The notes under the pieces were generated by a model. That model ran no database searches, had not been told where the DNA came from, and saw only the letters and a program-made list of their open reading frames with translations. Shown one piece after another: positions 1 to 9,438 of a DNA stretch of 35,084 nucleotides (positions are counted from its first letter, which is position 1; every line of letters begins with the position of its first letter). The DNA is taken from NCBI GenBank assembly GCA_964517145.1, contig CAZFBN010000047.1, positions 1 through 35,084 of the forward strand. The letters are read 5' to 3'. The position numbers and the translations under genes are program-made. The DNA comes from JADJNW01 sp964517145. GTDB taxonomy: Bacteria; Bacteroidota; Bacteroidia; Chitinophagales; Saprospiraceae.

Positions 1-2
1 GC

Positions 3-434
3 GACGCTGCGGGCAATGCAGTGCTGTTCTCTTTGGTGGTTCGTGCAAAAGCAAGCGTAGAAGCAGCTAATGTACTGAGCGTATCAAGCCGTTACACTGC
101 CGCTGAAGCATATGCTGAAAACGGTGAAGTAATGAACGTGGCAATCAAGTTCTCTAACGGAACCGTAGCAGGTGCAGGCTTCGAGTTGATGCAAAACACA
201 CCAAACCCATTCAAGGGTCAAACGGTGATTGGTTTCAACTTGCCAAGCGCAGCAGATGCTACCCTGACCATTGCTGACATCACAGGTAAAGTCGTGAAAC
301 TGGTACGTGGTTCTTATGTAAAAGGTTACAACACCCTTGTAATCAACAGCGCTGAACTGCCAACCGGTGTACTCACTTACACCCTGCAAGCTGGTGAATT
401 CTCCGCTACCAAGAAAATGGTCGTGGTTGAATAA
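3..434 (+). CDS. C-terminal part of a T9SS-exported protein (cohesin-like end plus type A sorting domain)
   Basis: The gene enters from upstream and only its last 143 codons are present, so no start is visible. About 50 residues (LFSLVVRAKA onward) resemble the last strands of a Bacteroidota cohesin-like domain. The final 85 residues are a T9SS type A sorting domain: the NTPNPF motif, then strands with TIADITGKVV and a lysine-rich KKMVVVE end. Such domains direct proteins across the outer membrane through the type IX system and are cleaved or anchored at the surface. The gene lies directly upstream of two more cohesin-type T9SS proteins on the same strand, so it probably belongs to the same surface cluster. 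The sorting domain is clear; the cohesin assignment is tentative because most of that domain is missing. Confidence 0.8.
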   Translation, partial: DAAGNAVLFSLVVRAKASVEAANVLSVSSRYTAAEAYAENGEVMNVAIKFSNGTVAGAGFELMQNTPNPFKGQTVIGFNLPSAADATLTIADITGKVVKLVRGSYVKGYNTLVINSAELPTGVLTYTLQAGEFSATKKMVVVE

Positions 435-447
435 TAAAACCTGAAAA

Positions 448-490
448 AAGAGGGGGAGTGGCTCTTAGGAGTCACTCCTCTTTCTATTTT
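448..490 (+). terminator. Rho-independent terminator of the upstream T9SS gene
   Basis: A long hairpin begins 14 bases after the stop codon. The arms GGAGTG and CACTCC enclose a second stem, CTC/GAG, around TTAG, and the outer GAGG/CCTC pairs extend it. A T-rich run (TTTCTATTTT) follows. The position and shape fit an intrinsic terminator. Confidence 0.7.
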
Positions 491-589
491 ACATTTGTTA
501 ATAGATTAAAATTTATTCTCTGAAAGCAGCGTGATTGTATATTTTTTCTTACCTTGCAGCCAAATTAGGCAAGTAAAATTGTTGATCCC

Positions 590-1378
590 ATGAAGACGAT
601 AGGAAGCGCTATACTCTCCTGTGTTTTGTGCTTTTCTATATCATTTTTGCAAGCACAATCCTTACCCACCATTGTCGCACCTACTGCAATAGTGCCCCCA
701 TCTACTATTTACAAAGCCGATATTAAGGTGGCTCATTTCAAAAAAATCGTTGGTGTACAATTTACAGTCAAATGGAACTCCAACGTACTTCGTTTCAAAG
801 AGGTAAAAGACTTCGCACTAGCCATTAATCCACAAGTTGAAAGTTTCGGGTTGAACAAGACCTCCAGTGGTATGTTGGCTTTCCAATGGTACGATGAATC
901 CTTGGAAGGACGCAGCCTGGATGATAGCACTACACTTTTTTCTATTGATTTTGAAGTCATTGGCACACCTTCCGCTACGAGTCCTTTATCTTTTACAGAT
1001 GATATTGCACTTCGTGAAATAGCGGATTCCAGTCTCAACGAAGTGGATGCGAAGTATTTAGACGGCGTTGTAAAAGTAGATGACGCGACCAGTACACACG
1101 TGTACAACAGTGCACCTCACCTGATACAGGTCGAAGATAGTTATCCAAATCCTTTTCATGAATTAACACAAGTAAAACTGGAACTGAAAACCGCAACCCA
1201 GGTTCGGTTAGTGATTCAGAACGTACAGGGACAGACGATTCACGAAGAACAGCGTTTGATGGCGAGTGGCACACATACCTTGCAACTGACGAAAGACATG
1301 TTTCCGGCTCCGGGAGCGTATCAATATCTACTTGTATCACCTGATTTTATCATTACTCAAAAATTGATATTCCTGTAA
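590..1378 (+). CDS. Secreted cohesin-domain protein with T9SS type A sorting domain
   Basis: This 262-residue protein starts with a signal peptide (about residues 1-22, a hydrophobic core ending in LQAQS). Residues about 30-160 form a cohesin-like beta-sandwich, recognised by the GVQFTVKWNSNVLRF strand pair, the LAFQWYD strand and the TTLFSIDFEV strand, the order seen in Bacteroidota cohesins. The last 80 residues are a T9SS type A sorting domain with the YPNPF motif and the RLVIQNVQGQ strand. It is probably exported by T9SS and displayed at the surface, where the cohesin could bind a dockerin. It precedes the giant cohesin/SprB protein by 53 bases on the same strand and may be co-transcribed with it. 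The substrate or partner is unknown. A dockerin-bearing protein is encoded about 8 kb away at 9439-11853. Confidence 0.82.
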   Translation: MKTIGSAILSCVLCFSISFLQAQSLPTIVAPTAIVPPSTIYKADIKVAHFKKIVGVQFTVKWNSNVLRFKEVKDFALAINPQVESFGLNKTSSGMLAFQWYDESLEGRSLDDSTTLFSIDFEVIGTPSATSPLSFTDDIALREIADSSLNEVDAKYLDGVVKVDDATSTHVYNSAPHLIQVEDSYPNPFHELTQVKLELKTATQVRLVIQNVQGQTIHEEQRLMASGTHTLQLTKDMFPAPGAYQYLLVSPDFIITQKLIFL

Positions 1379-1431
1379 AAGACAATACCGATTTAATCAA
1401 CATTTTTATAACATCCCAAACTCCGAGCGCA

Positions 1432-4400
1432 ATGAAGAGATTCATTACACCTTTGATAGCCGTATTGCTATTTTGCGCCAGCTATGCGACAGCTCAGACT
1501 GTCACTTTTACGGTTGGAAGTACCACCGCTGACCGAGGGCAGCAAATTTGTTTGCCAGTAAAAGTCAGTGGTTTTAATCAGATTCTAGGTTTTCAATTGT
1601 CTATCAGCTACGATCCCTCCTCTCTGCAGTTTGCATCGCTTAAAAATCTTAATCTACCTGACTTGACCGAGGCGAGCAGCTTTGGTCTGCCGGGTTCGGG
1701 CAATGTGCCACAGGGAAAAATTACGGTACTCTGGGACGAGAAAACTTTTGCCGGATTGACAAGAGCGGACGAGACGACCATTTTTGAAGTATGTTTCAAT
1801 GTGTTAAACACTGCGAATTCTACAAAAGTGGAATTCAGCAATACCCCTACTCCTCCAGATGTTTTTAATGCTAGTGGCGCTTCATTGACCTTCAATGGGC
1901 AAGCCGGCAATGTAACAGTGAATGGTAGCGGCGGTGGCGGCACTACACCTTTCAAAGTCATCGCATCAAATAAAACAGTCACGCAGGGCATGCAGGTCTG
2001 CGTGGACATTTCCGCGGAAGGATTCAAAGACGTGAATTCTTTACAATTTACTATGCAATTTGACCCAACCAAGTTGCAATTTACCTCCGTTGGAAGCTTT
2101 AATCTCAATGGTTTAAGCAATAGCAGTTTTGGGTTGCCCGGCACAGGCGGCGTCCCCGCAGGGCGCATCACGCTCTCCTGGGATGATCCGGCGGGTCAGG
2201 GCATCACCCTGCAAGACGGAACGATTTTGTTTCAAGCGTGTTTCACTGCGATTGCATCGGGTAGCACCACTTTGAGTTTTACCAACTCGCCCCTTCAGCC
2301 TGAAGTGATTAATGGCGATCAGCAAGAATTGACTTTTTCGAGTCAAAATGGCACGATTACTATCAATAGCAACGGCAGCGGTGGCGGCGGAAATTCAGAT
2401 GTATTTAAATTAAGCATTGCCGATACGACTTCAGCGAGCGGTACAACGGTGTGTTTGAATACGAGTGCGCAAGGATACAACGACATCCTGTTCATGCAAT
2501 TCAGTTTGCAATACGATACCACTAAACTGCAATTTGTATCGGTTGGAAATTTTAATCTCACCGGATTAGACCTCAATTCCTTTGGTGTGCCTGGCTCTGG
2601 CGCAGTTCCTAAAGGTAGAATCACCGTTTCCTGGAGTGATCCGGGCGTGCAGGGTGTGACCATTCCAGATGGAACCAATATTTTTCAGGTATGTTTTAAA
2701 ATCCTGATGACCAGCGGTAGCTCCAGCGTTGGTTTTGTAGCAAGCCCAACGCCAATTGAAATTGTGAACGGCGATTCTCAATTCGTCACCTTTAGCAGCA
2801 AAAATGGCACGGTGACGGTTGGTAATGGTGGCGGCGGCACCGGGCAACTGAAATTTTCCATTTCCGATAAAACAGTGCAAAGCGGTCAGCAGGTTTGTGT
2901 GGATGTCACCGTTGACAATATGAACGACATCATCGGTATTACCCTGGGAGTGCAGTATGATCCTGCAAAATTGCAGTTTGTATCAGTCGGGCAATTTGGT
3001 TTACCCGATTTAACTGCAGCTCAGTTTGGTACGCCGACCAGCTCGCCCCCAACAACGGCGGGGCTGGTCACCATGGTTTGGTTTGACAATGCCGTAGCAG
3101 GGGTAGATCGTGCAAATGGTTCGGTGATTTTCCAACTTTGTTTTAATGCAATTGGCGCCAGTGGCACGACTGCAACCGTGAGCTTTACCGGTACGCCTAC
3201 TGCACCCATGGGCGTTGACAATATCGATGAAGAAGCAGAGCCATTTACAACAAAAAATGGTACGGTGACGATTGGTAGCGGATCTTGTACATTATCATTG
3301 GCGGTGCCTGTTATTACCAGTGTTAACTGTTTTGGGCAATCTACGGGTGCGATTAACATTACACCCCAAGGTTGTTCGGGAAATTACACCTATAAATGGA
3401 GCAACAATGCCACTTCGCAGGATTTAACGAATATCCCAGCAGGTACCTATTCGGTAACAGTAACCGATCCTTCAACAAATTCGACCGTAAGCGCTACTTA
3501 TAATGTCACTCAACCGGCAGTTGCTTTAACGGCAACTTCCAGCATTACCAACATAGCCTGCGGTGCTTCGGCTAATTCAGGGGCTATTAACCTGACCGTA
3601 TCCGGCGGCACTTCGCCTTACAGCTATCGCTGGAGTAACAATGCGACTACGCAAAACCTGACCAACCTGACGGCTGGTACTTACGCTGTGACCATTACGG
3701 ATAATCGAACTTGCACATTTGCATTGAGTAATTTGAATGTCACTTCTTTATCAACGGTACAAGTCAGCAATATTGTACCTACTAACATTGGTCAGCAAGG
3801 CAACAACGGTGCGGTAGCAATCACCGTAACTGGTGGCACGGGCAATTTGACTTATTCCTGGGCGGGTCCTAATAATTACACTTCGACCCAAAAAGACATC
3901 AGTGGCTTATCCACGCCAGGTCAATACTGTGTAACGGTGACGGATGCCATGGGCTGTACGGCTAATCGTTGCGCGATGGTTAATTCTCCAATGGTAGTAA
4001 CGCTTCAAGCAACGCGTATTTGCGATGGGGCGAGTAATGGTGCCATTACTTTGACAGTAACGGGGGGGATTTCTCCCTATTCTTACAAATGGAGCAATGG
4101 TGCAACTACGCAGAATTTGAACAACGTAGCAGCCGGTAATTATACGGTTACAATCACAGATAGCCAAGGCGGCATGAATACTTCCACAACGGAAGTAACT
4201 AAATACCCGCCAATTGTGCTCAATGCACAAATTACACCAGCTACCGGAACGGCAAGCAATGGTAAAATTATTCTTACAACAACAGGTGGCACAAGCCCTT
4301 ATACATTTAAATGGAATAACAACTCAACAAAAGATACATTGGCAAATGTGGTAAAAGGAGAGTATTGTGTGACGGTTACAGACAGCAAAGGTTGCACAAG

Positions 4401-6147
4401 CAATAGCTGCTATACGGTGCCTGAGCAACCCGATGTTCCACTTTCGATTGCCAATCGCCAGTTTACAGGCGTGACTTGTTCCGGTAATTCAGATGGCGCA
4501 CTTTCGTTTGAAATCAAAGGCGGGCGCTCGCCTTACACAGTGACGTTCAGCGACAATAGCACTTTACCCATTAGCAATGGTCTGGTGAACAAAAATAACC
4601 TGAGCGGCGGCAAGCTCGTTTATACCATCACCGATGGCGCAGGTACAATTTTAAAAGATAGTGTGGACATTCCTATACCGGCGCCGATCACGATGAATAG
4701 TGTTGTAAAACATGACAATGAAGAAGCAGGTTGTACGGGTACAATCAATGTGACATTCCAGGGTGGCAAAGCGCCTTACACTGTGAGTTGGAATACGCCG
4801 AACACTGGCAGTGCCATGCAGATCGTCAATCTTTGCGAAGGCAATTTCATTGCGACGGTTGAAGATGCGAATGGGTGTAAACAAACTTTCCCGGCTATTC
4901 CTGTTACCACCTTCCGTGCCAGCGGCTCTAGCATTGCTACGGCTTGTCCACAGGATACCAATGGTATGGTAATTTTGACCATCAACGGTGGCGCAAAACC
5001 ATACGCTTATTCCTGGAAAAATGCGGCAGGCTCCGTGCTTGCTACAACAGATACCTTGAAAAATGTGCCGCCAGGCGTTTACACTGTGAGCGTTACCGAG
5101 CAATCGGGCAATACCTTGGTAAAGCAATTTACAGTAGGTTCTAATTCCAATTTAAATGCAGATGTAGAGATTATTTCTGATTACAATGGCTCGGACATTA
5201 GCTGTTCAAATGCAACGGATGCTATTCTGGAAGCCGTAGGCAAGAGTGGCAGCGGCAATTATAGCTATGAATGGAAAAAAGAAACTGCCGTATTGGCGAC
5301 TACACCCGTATTGAATGGCGTGGGTGTGGGTACGTACCAGGTATCTGTAAAAGATGGTCTTGGTTGTACAGTTGTAAAACAACTCATTGTAGCGGCACCC
5401 GATACCCTTCAAATTCTTGGAAACATTCGGGAAATTTCCTGCCTGGGTGATCGCAATGGCGAAATCATTGCCAGCGCTTTGGGCGGTGCCAGCAGCAAGC
5501 CTTATTCCTTTGTTTGGAGCAATGGTACAAACGGACCCCGCATTTCCTTCCTTGTACCAGGTACCTATCAGGTAACAGCGACGGATGCTAATAATTGTAA
5601 AACTTCGACAACTTTTGTATTGGCAGAGCCTAAAAATATTCAGGTTAAAGTGCAAACGCAACCAGCTACCGACGGCTGCAATGGCTCAGCGCTCGCAGTC
5701 GTAGAAGGGGGAACGGCGCCTTACACTTACAAGTGGAATGCTCCTGCCAGTGTGGATGCCATGATTGGTAATTTGTGCGAAGGCTCTTACACCGTATTGG
5801 TTACAGATAGCAGAGGTTGCGCGGCATCCAGCGCTACTGGCATTGTAAGCGAAGCAGGTAATCCGGATTGTTTGGTGGAAAAAATCATTATTACGCCGGA
5901 AGGAGATGGAGTAAATGATATGTTCCGCATTGATTGCAATGATGCTGCCAACAATCACCTGGAAGTTTACAACCGTTGGGGGCAATTGGTATTCCAGGCT
6001 GACAATTACCAAACAGGCTGGGGCGGCACTACACAAAGCGGCGATCCACTGCCGGAGGGTCCGTATTACTTTGTATTGGAATTTACGAATGGCAACGGCG
6101 AGTTGGTACAGCAGAAAGGTTCGTTAACCATTTTACGCGGAAAATAA
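1432..6147 (+). CDS. Giant surface protein: four cohesin-like domains, SprB-like repeats, T9SS type B (CHU_C) C-terminus
   Basis: This 1571-residue protein has a signal peptide (1-22, ending ATAQ). Four consecutive cohesin-like domains lie at about 23-165, 172-312, 322-465 and 472-620. Each carries the LQFxSVGxFNL...FGxPG...G(R/K)IT pattern, and glycine-rich linkers (SGGGG) separate them. Residues about 625-1480 are roughly ten SprB-like repeats, each with PY(S/T)YxWSN, L.N(V/L)xAGxYxVT(V/I)TD and a Cys pair. The last 85 residues are the gliding-associated type B sorting domain: ITPEGDGVND, VYNRWGQLVF, W.G, PEGPYYFVLE. T9SS type B proteins go to the cell surface, and SprB is the mobile adhesin of gliding flavobacteria. 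The neighbours are a smaller cohesin protein upstream and a PorP/SprF-like protein downstream, the usual pairing of SprB-type adhesins with SprF. Four cohesins fused to SprB repeats suggest a cell-surface scaffold or adhesin. Confidence 0.9.
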   Translation: MKRFITPLIAVLLFCASYATAQTVTFTVGSTTADRGQQICLPVKVSGFNQILGFQLSISYDPSSLQFASLKNLNLPDLTEASSFGLPGSGNVPQGKITVLWDEKTFAGLTRADETTIFEVCFNVLNTANSTKVEFSNTPTPPDVFNASGASLTFNGQAGNVTVNGSGGGGTTPFKVIASNKTVTQGMQVCVDISAEGFKDVNSLQFTMQFDPTKLQFTSVGSFNLNGLSNSSFGLPGTGGVPAGRITLSWDDPAGQGITLQDGTILFQACFTAIASGSTTLSFTNSPLQPEVINGDQQELTFSSQNGTITINSNGSGGGGNSDVFKLSIADTTSASGTTVCLNTSAQGYNDILFMQFSLQYDTTKLQFVSVGNFNLTGLDLNSFGVPGSGAVPKGRITVSWSDPGVQGVTIPDGTNIFQVCFKILMTSGSSSVGFVASPTPIEIVNGDSQFVTFSSKNGTVTVGNGGGGTGQLKFSISDKTVQSGQQVCVDVTVDNMNDIIGITLGVQYDPAKLQFVSVGQFGLPDLTAAQFGTPTSSPPTTAGLVTMVWFDNAVAGVDRANGSVIFQLCFNAIGASGTTATVSFTGTPTAPMGVDNIDEEAEPFTTKNGTVTIGSGSCTLSLAVPVITSVNCFGQSTGAINITPQGCSGNYTYKWSNNATSQDLTNIPAGTYSVTVTDPSTNSTVSATYNVTQPAVALTATSSITNIACGASANSGAINLTVSGGTSPYSYRWSNNATTQNLTNLTAGTYAVTITDNRTCTFALSNLNVTSLSTVQVSNIVPTNIGQQGNNGAVAITVTGGTGNLTYSWAGPNNYTSTQKDISGLSTPGQYCVTVTDAMGCTANRCAMVNSPMVVTLQATRICDGASNGAITLTVTGGISPYSYKWSNGATTQNLNNVAAGNYTVTITDSQGGMNTSTTEVTKYPPIVLNAQITPATGTASNGKIILTTTGGTSPYTFKWNNNSTKDTLANVVKGEYCVTVTDSKGCTSNSCYTVPEQPDVPLSIANRQFTGVTCSGNSDGALSFEIKGGRSPYTVTFSDNSTLPISNGLVNKNNLSGGKLVYTITDGAGTILKDSVDIPIPAPITMNSVVKHDNEEAGCTGTINVTFQGGKAPYTVSWNTPNTGSAMQIVNLCEGNFIATVEDANGCKQTFPAIPVTTFRASGSSIATACPQDTNGMVILTINGGAKPYAYSWKNAAGSVLATTDTLKNVPPGVYTVSVTEQSGNTLVKQFTVGSNSNLNADVEIISDYNGSDISCSNATDAILEAVGKSGSGNYSYEWKKETAVLATTPVLNGVGVGTYQVSVKDGLGCTVVKQLIVAAPDTLQILGNIREISCLGDRNGEIIASALGGASSKPYSFVWSNGTNGPRISFLVPGTYQVTATDANNCKTSTTFVLAEPKNIQVKVQTQPATDGCNGSALAVVEGGTAPYTYKWNAPASVDAMIGNLCEGSYTVLVTDSRGCAASSATGIVSEAGNPDCLVEKIIITPEGDGVNDMFRIDCNDAANNHLEVYNRWGQLVFQADNYQTGWGGTTQSGDPLPEGPYYFVLEFTNGNGELVQQKGSLTILRGK

Positions 6148-6156
6148 AGTAAGGGC

Positions 6157-6223
6157 ATCGGGGAATGGAGTGATCGGGTAATGAGCGACTAAAAGCGCTT
6201 AAGCCCAGCACCCAATCCCCGAT
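6157..6223 (+). other. Imperfect inverted repeat in the adhesin-porP spacer
   Basis: ATCGGGGAATGG just after the adhesin gene is nearly complementary to the later CCCAATCCCCGAT, giving a stem of about 12 pairs with one mismatch. The 40-base interior contains further small inverted repeats. No T-run follows, so this is a structured 3' UTR or a processing site rather than a classical terminator. Confidence 0.4.
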
Positions 6224-6312
6224 AACCCATACAACATTAACCATAACACCGTTACACCGATACCCTGTCAACCATACACCCAATTTTTATCATCCATTAA
6301 CCGATTCTAATT

Positions 6313-7224
6313 ATGAAAAAAATATTTTTACTCTTATCATTTTTCGCCATCTGGCAAGTCGTGCGGGCACAAGATGAAGCCATCTTTACCCATTATCAAA
6401 TCACACCGATTTTAATCAACCCGGCAGCGGCTGGTTTTAACAATACCTACCAAGCGCAGTTCAATGGTCGTGCGCAGTGGACGGGCTTTCCCGATGCACC
6501 GCAAACTTTTGGAGCCATGCTGAATGGTCCGGTTGGTAAGAATTTTGGCATCGGCGTGGGCGTGTCTTCAGAAACAGCTGCGCAACTCAATCGCCTCAAA
6601 GGGCAGCTCAACTGGGCGTTCCGCTTCAATTTGAGTGAAAATGTAAAAATGGCAGCTGGTTTTTCTGCACTTTATCAGCAATTTAAACTGGATGGTGGCG
6701 TCAATGTTGACGATTATTTAGACGATGACATTGTCAATGAATACATGGAGGGCGTCAATGAGTTCGATGCCTCTGTTGGCTTTTTTGGTAGCATCCGCGA
6801 AAATACGCGCTTTGGACTTTCTTTTGCCAATCTGATTCAAACTCGCCTGGATGATGTGGTGGAAAGCACCGAAGAATCTGCTTTGCAGCATTACACGTTG
6901 TTTTTGGCGCATCGTTTTGAAATTTATGATCTGAATTTTTCATTAGAACCTTCGATCATGGCGCGCCGCGTAAAAGATGCACCTTCGCAAGTGGATATTA
7001 ATTTGAAAGCAACTTTCCTCGACGATCAGTTGATTACAGGCTTGTCGTATCGTTCTTTGGGCGCATTGGGCATTCTGCTGGGTGCAAAAATTTCGAATTT
7101 CAATGTGTTTTATTCTTATGATATGTCTTTCCAGCGGTTTCAAAAATTTAATAGCGGATCGCACGAAATCAGCTTGTTATTCAATTTGCCTAAAAAAGAC
7201 CCCAATAAACAGCGCGGAAATTAA
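6313..7224 (+). CDS. PorP/SprF family type IX secretion system outer-membrane protein
   Basis: The 303-residue protein has a signal peptide (1-19, FAIWQVVRAQ) and then the family opening: DEAIFTHYQITPILINPAAAGF, NxxYQAQFNGRAQWTGFPDAP, and G(I)GVGVSSE. The rest alternates beta strands ending in an aromatic, typical of a 14-stranded outer-membrane barrel (MAAGFSALYQQF, LSFANLIQ, ITGLSYRSLGALGILLGAKI, NVFYSYDMSF). The PorP/SprF family works with T9SS. The SprF members are required for surface localisation of the SprB-like adhesin encoded immediately upstream, and the pairing here (adhesin at 1432-6147, then this gene) matches that arrangement. The 165-base spacer does not exclude co-transcription. 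The length is typical for the family. Confidence 0.92.
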   Translation: MKKIFLLLSFFAIWQVVRAQDEAIFTHYQITPILINPAAAGFNNTYQAQFNGRAQWTGFPDAPQTFGAMLNGPVGKNFGIGVGVSSETAAQLNRLKGQLNWAFRFNLSENVKMAAGFSALYQQFKLDGGVNVDDYLDDDIVNEYMEGVNEFDASVGFFGSIRENTRFGLSFANLIQTRLDDVVESTEESALQHYTLFLAHRFEIYDLNFSLEPSIMARRVKDAPSQVDINLKATFLDDQLITGLSYRSLGALGILLGAKISNFNVFYSYDMSFQRFQKFNSGSHEISLLFNLPKKDPNKQRGN

Positions 7225-7342
7225 TGGTTTTATTATCAATTGCTAATTTTAAAATCATATAGTGTATTTTTATAAAGTGTATTGACAACAAGTAATTGAT
7301 AATAAAAAATTTAGATGTCCTTTAACAATTGGTTTTTGGGAT

Positions 7343-7377
7343 AGCCTCTCCACCTTGGTGCGAGGGGCTCTTTTTTT
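7343..7377 (+). terminator. Intrinsic terminator downstream of porP/sprF
   Basis: AGCCTCTC pairs with GAGGGGCT (one G-T wobble). An inner CAC/GTG stem closes the loop, and seven Ts follow. It lies 118 bases after the stop codon of the PorP/SprF gene, so it either ends that transcript or belongs to a separate short RNA. Confidence 0.75.
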
Positions 7378-7490
7378 GGTATAGCATTCAAGCGATGGAA
7401 AACATCATATATAACTGGAATGTAATAATATTTACAAATACACCCTAAAAATACCTCGTTTAGGGTATGTCCTAATTAGTGCTTTTCTTG

Positions 7491-7498
7491 TATTTTTG
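7491..7498 (+). promoter_or_regulatory. Candidate Bacteroidota promoter (-7 box TATTTTTG)
   Basis: TATTTTTG matches the Bacteroidota -7 consensus TAnnTTTG. The -33 region shows no convincing TTTG. The box is 31 bases before the mini-ORF at 7530-7604, a distance that would suit a leader, but there is no other support. Confidence 0.35.
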
Positions 7499-7975
7499 TA
7501 CTCAACAAATTAGTTACAAATTATAATCCATGAGCAACTTGCATTTTGAACCTACATACCATCATTGTGCTGTTTTTTTAGCAGTACCTTCCTATTCAAA
7601 TTAAGCAGGTTTACTTCAAAATTGCCCTCCAGGCAATGTGGATTATCATTTGTCATCAAGAGCGAAAATTGAGAAAGGCTATCAACGGAACGATCTAATC
7701 AAAGATTAGTCGTGTGAAATACTCGTTGAATGTAACAACTTATAATCCATGAAATCTCGAGAGACCGCCTCTGCGACCTCAATGATGAAGCTCTGCGTAT
7801 TCCTCTTGCTTCTCTTTTCTTTTCATCGGATATAATAAGTTGGTAAAAATATAACAATATCAGACAGTTATTTACACTGTGCTGATGTGATTTAAAGATT
7901 TTAGTTAAGGCGATTGGATTGTATGTGATTCACAAGAGCCGTTTTTAGTATATACTTAAATCGGTTTTTGGGATG

Positions 7976-8012
7976 GTCTCTCTCCTTGCAGACAGGAGGG
8001 GGACTTTTTTTT
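7976..8012 (+). terminator. Second intrinsic-terminator-like hairpin
   Basis: GTCTCTCTCC pairs along its whole length with GGAGGGGGAC (two G-T wobbles) around a 9-base loop, and eight Ts follow. It is oriented to stop plus-strand transcription towards the convergent thiolase gene. The string before it resembles the one before the hairpin at 7343-7377. Confidence 0.75.
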
Positions 8013-8065
8013 GTAGTTAAAATCGAGTAACTCGTTCTAAGCGAATTACTCGATTTGCCGTAAAT

Positions 8066-9244
8066 CTAGACCCGTTCAATAATCATTGCCGAAGCGCCGC
8101 CGCCGCCATTACAAATAGCCGCCAACCCAACATTGGCATCTTTTTGCTTCAAAACATTACTCAACGTTGTAATAATCCTTGCCCCCGATGCGCCCAGGGG
8201 ATGTCCCAATGCCAGTGCGCCGCCGTGCACATTCATTCTATCCTCGTCCACACCCAGAATTTGCTCGAATGCCATGGGTACAGTCGCAAAGGCTTCATTC
8301 ACTTCAAAATAATCAATATTTTTAATATCCATTCCGGCGCGTTTCAGGGCTTTAGGGGCAGCAAGGGTTGGCGTCGTGGTGAACCACATCGGCTCTTGTT
8401 CGGCATCGGCGAACGCAATGATTTTAGCAATCGGTGTTAACCCCAATTCTTTCACTTTTTCTGCGCTGACCAGAATCACCGCCGAAGCACCGTCGCTGAT
8501 CGGAGAGGAATTCGCCGCCGTCGCCGTGCCATCTTTGGTGAATGCCGGACGCAGCGTCGGAATTTTATCAAAATCTACCTTCTTATATTGTTCATCTTCA
8601 GTGAGTTGTATGGCGTCGCCTTTGCGTTGCGGTACGCTGATGGGCACGATTTCTTCCTGAAAAACTTTGTTGTTCGTATTTTCAGCAGCTAATTTAAAGG
8701 AGCGGGTCGCGTAGTTATCCTGCGCTTCGCGCGACAATTCATATTTTTTAGCGGTATTATCTGAGCAAATGCCCATGGATACTTGATCGTAGGCATCCAG
8801 CAAGCCGTCTTTTTCCAAACCATCGATGAATTCGCCCTTGCCATATTTGTAACCAAAGCGAGCATTGGGCACATAATAAGGCACATTACTCATGCTTTCC
8901 ATGCCGCCGGTCACTATTACATCAGCCTGACCTAACATGATGCTTTGGGCGCCAAACATGATGCTTTTCATGCCCGAAGCGCATACTTTATTTACTGTAG
9001 TGCAGGGAACATTATATCCCAAGCCAGCGCCAATGGCTGCCTGGCGAGCTGGCGCCTGCCCTAAGTTAGCCGAGCAAACATTGCCAAAATAAACTTCTTC
9101 CACCTCTTTCGGGTCAACCCCTGCTTTTTCCAATGCGCCTTTAATTGCTGCGCTACCGAGCTGAATGGCGGACAATCCTGCCAGTGTGCCACCAAAACTG
9201 CCCAGGGGCGTGCGCACTGCCGATACGATAAATACTTCTTTCAT
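8066..9244 (-). CDS. Acetyl-CoA C-acetyltransferase (thiolase)
   Basis: This 392-residue protein is a full-length thiolase. It catalyses CoA-dependent cleavage of acetoacetyl- or 3-ketoacyl-CoA, or the reverse condensation of acetyl-CoA, in the cytoplasm. All catalytic elements are present: the nucleophile Cys88 in NKVCASGMKS, the NEAFA motif, His348 in GHPLGASGARI, and the second Cys378 in CNGGGG. The N-terminal IVSAVRTPLGSFGG is also typical. The start is the ATG at 9242-9244; a TTG codon just before it is in frame but unlikely. It stands alone on the minus strand, divergent from nothing nearby and convergent with the 7225-8065 stretch, so there is no operon evidence for degradation versus synthesis. 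The length and motifs fit the AtoB/biosynthetic group better than FadA, but that choice is an inference. Confidence 0.95.
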   Translation of the reverse strand: MKEVFIVSAVRTPLGSFGGTLAGLSAIQLGSAAIKGALEKAGVDPKEVEEVYFGNVCSANLGQAPARQAAIGAGLGYNVPCTTVNKVCASGMKSIMFGAQSIMLGQADVIVTGGMESMSNVPYYVPNARFGYKYGKGEFIDGLEKDGLLDAYDQVSMGICSDNTAKKYELSREAQDNYATRSFKLAAENTNNKVFQEEIVPISVPQRKGDAIQLTEDEQYKKVDFDKIPTLRPAFTKDGTATAANSSPISDGASAVILVSAEKVKELGLTPIAKIIAFADAEQEPMWFTTTPTLAAPKALKRAGMDIKNIDYFEVNEAFATVPMAFEQILGVDEDRMNVHGGALALGHPLGASGARIITTLSNVLKQKDANVGLAAICNGGGGASAMIIERV

Positions 9245-9438
9245 CAAAACTTGATTTTATTGGTTTTTAAAACGATTTGAGACAAATACAAAATGTGAGA
9301 TTTGAAATATGAAAAATGCGTTGGAACAATTTTCGTATCTCCTATTTCAACACTTCTATTTTACATTTAATTTTCTACCAAAAGGTACAACAAAAGTCGC
9401 ATTTGAGTTTAAATAAATTGTAGGTTCAATCTTGCGCT

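Larger units (their letters stand above)
7225..8065. other. 841-base gene-poor stretch with two related hairpin units and two mini-ORFs
   Basis: No gene of ordinary size is visible. The stretch holds two terminator-like hairpins (7343-7377 and 7976-8012), both just after the similar string GGTTTTTGGGAT. It also has one good Bacteroidota -7 box (7491-7498) and two very short reading frames that begin in the shared string TTATAATCCATGA: 7530-7604 (24 residues) and 7749-7835 (28 residues, with the hydrophobic run KLCVFLLLLFSF, like a truncated signal peptide). It may be a decayed duplicated locus or a pair of small-RNA or leader units. Whether either mini-ORF is translated cannot be told from the sequence. 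Confidence 0.5.

Noticed and set aside
3300..5860. Repetitive coding region examined as a DNA repeat array
   Set aside because: The repetition is at the protein level (SprB-like units in one long frame) with diverged DNA.
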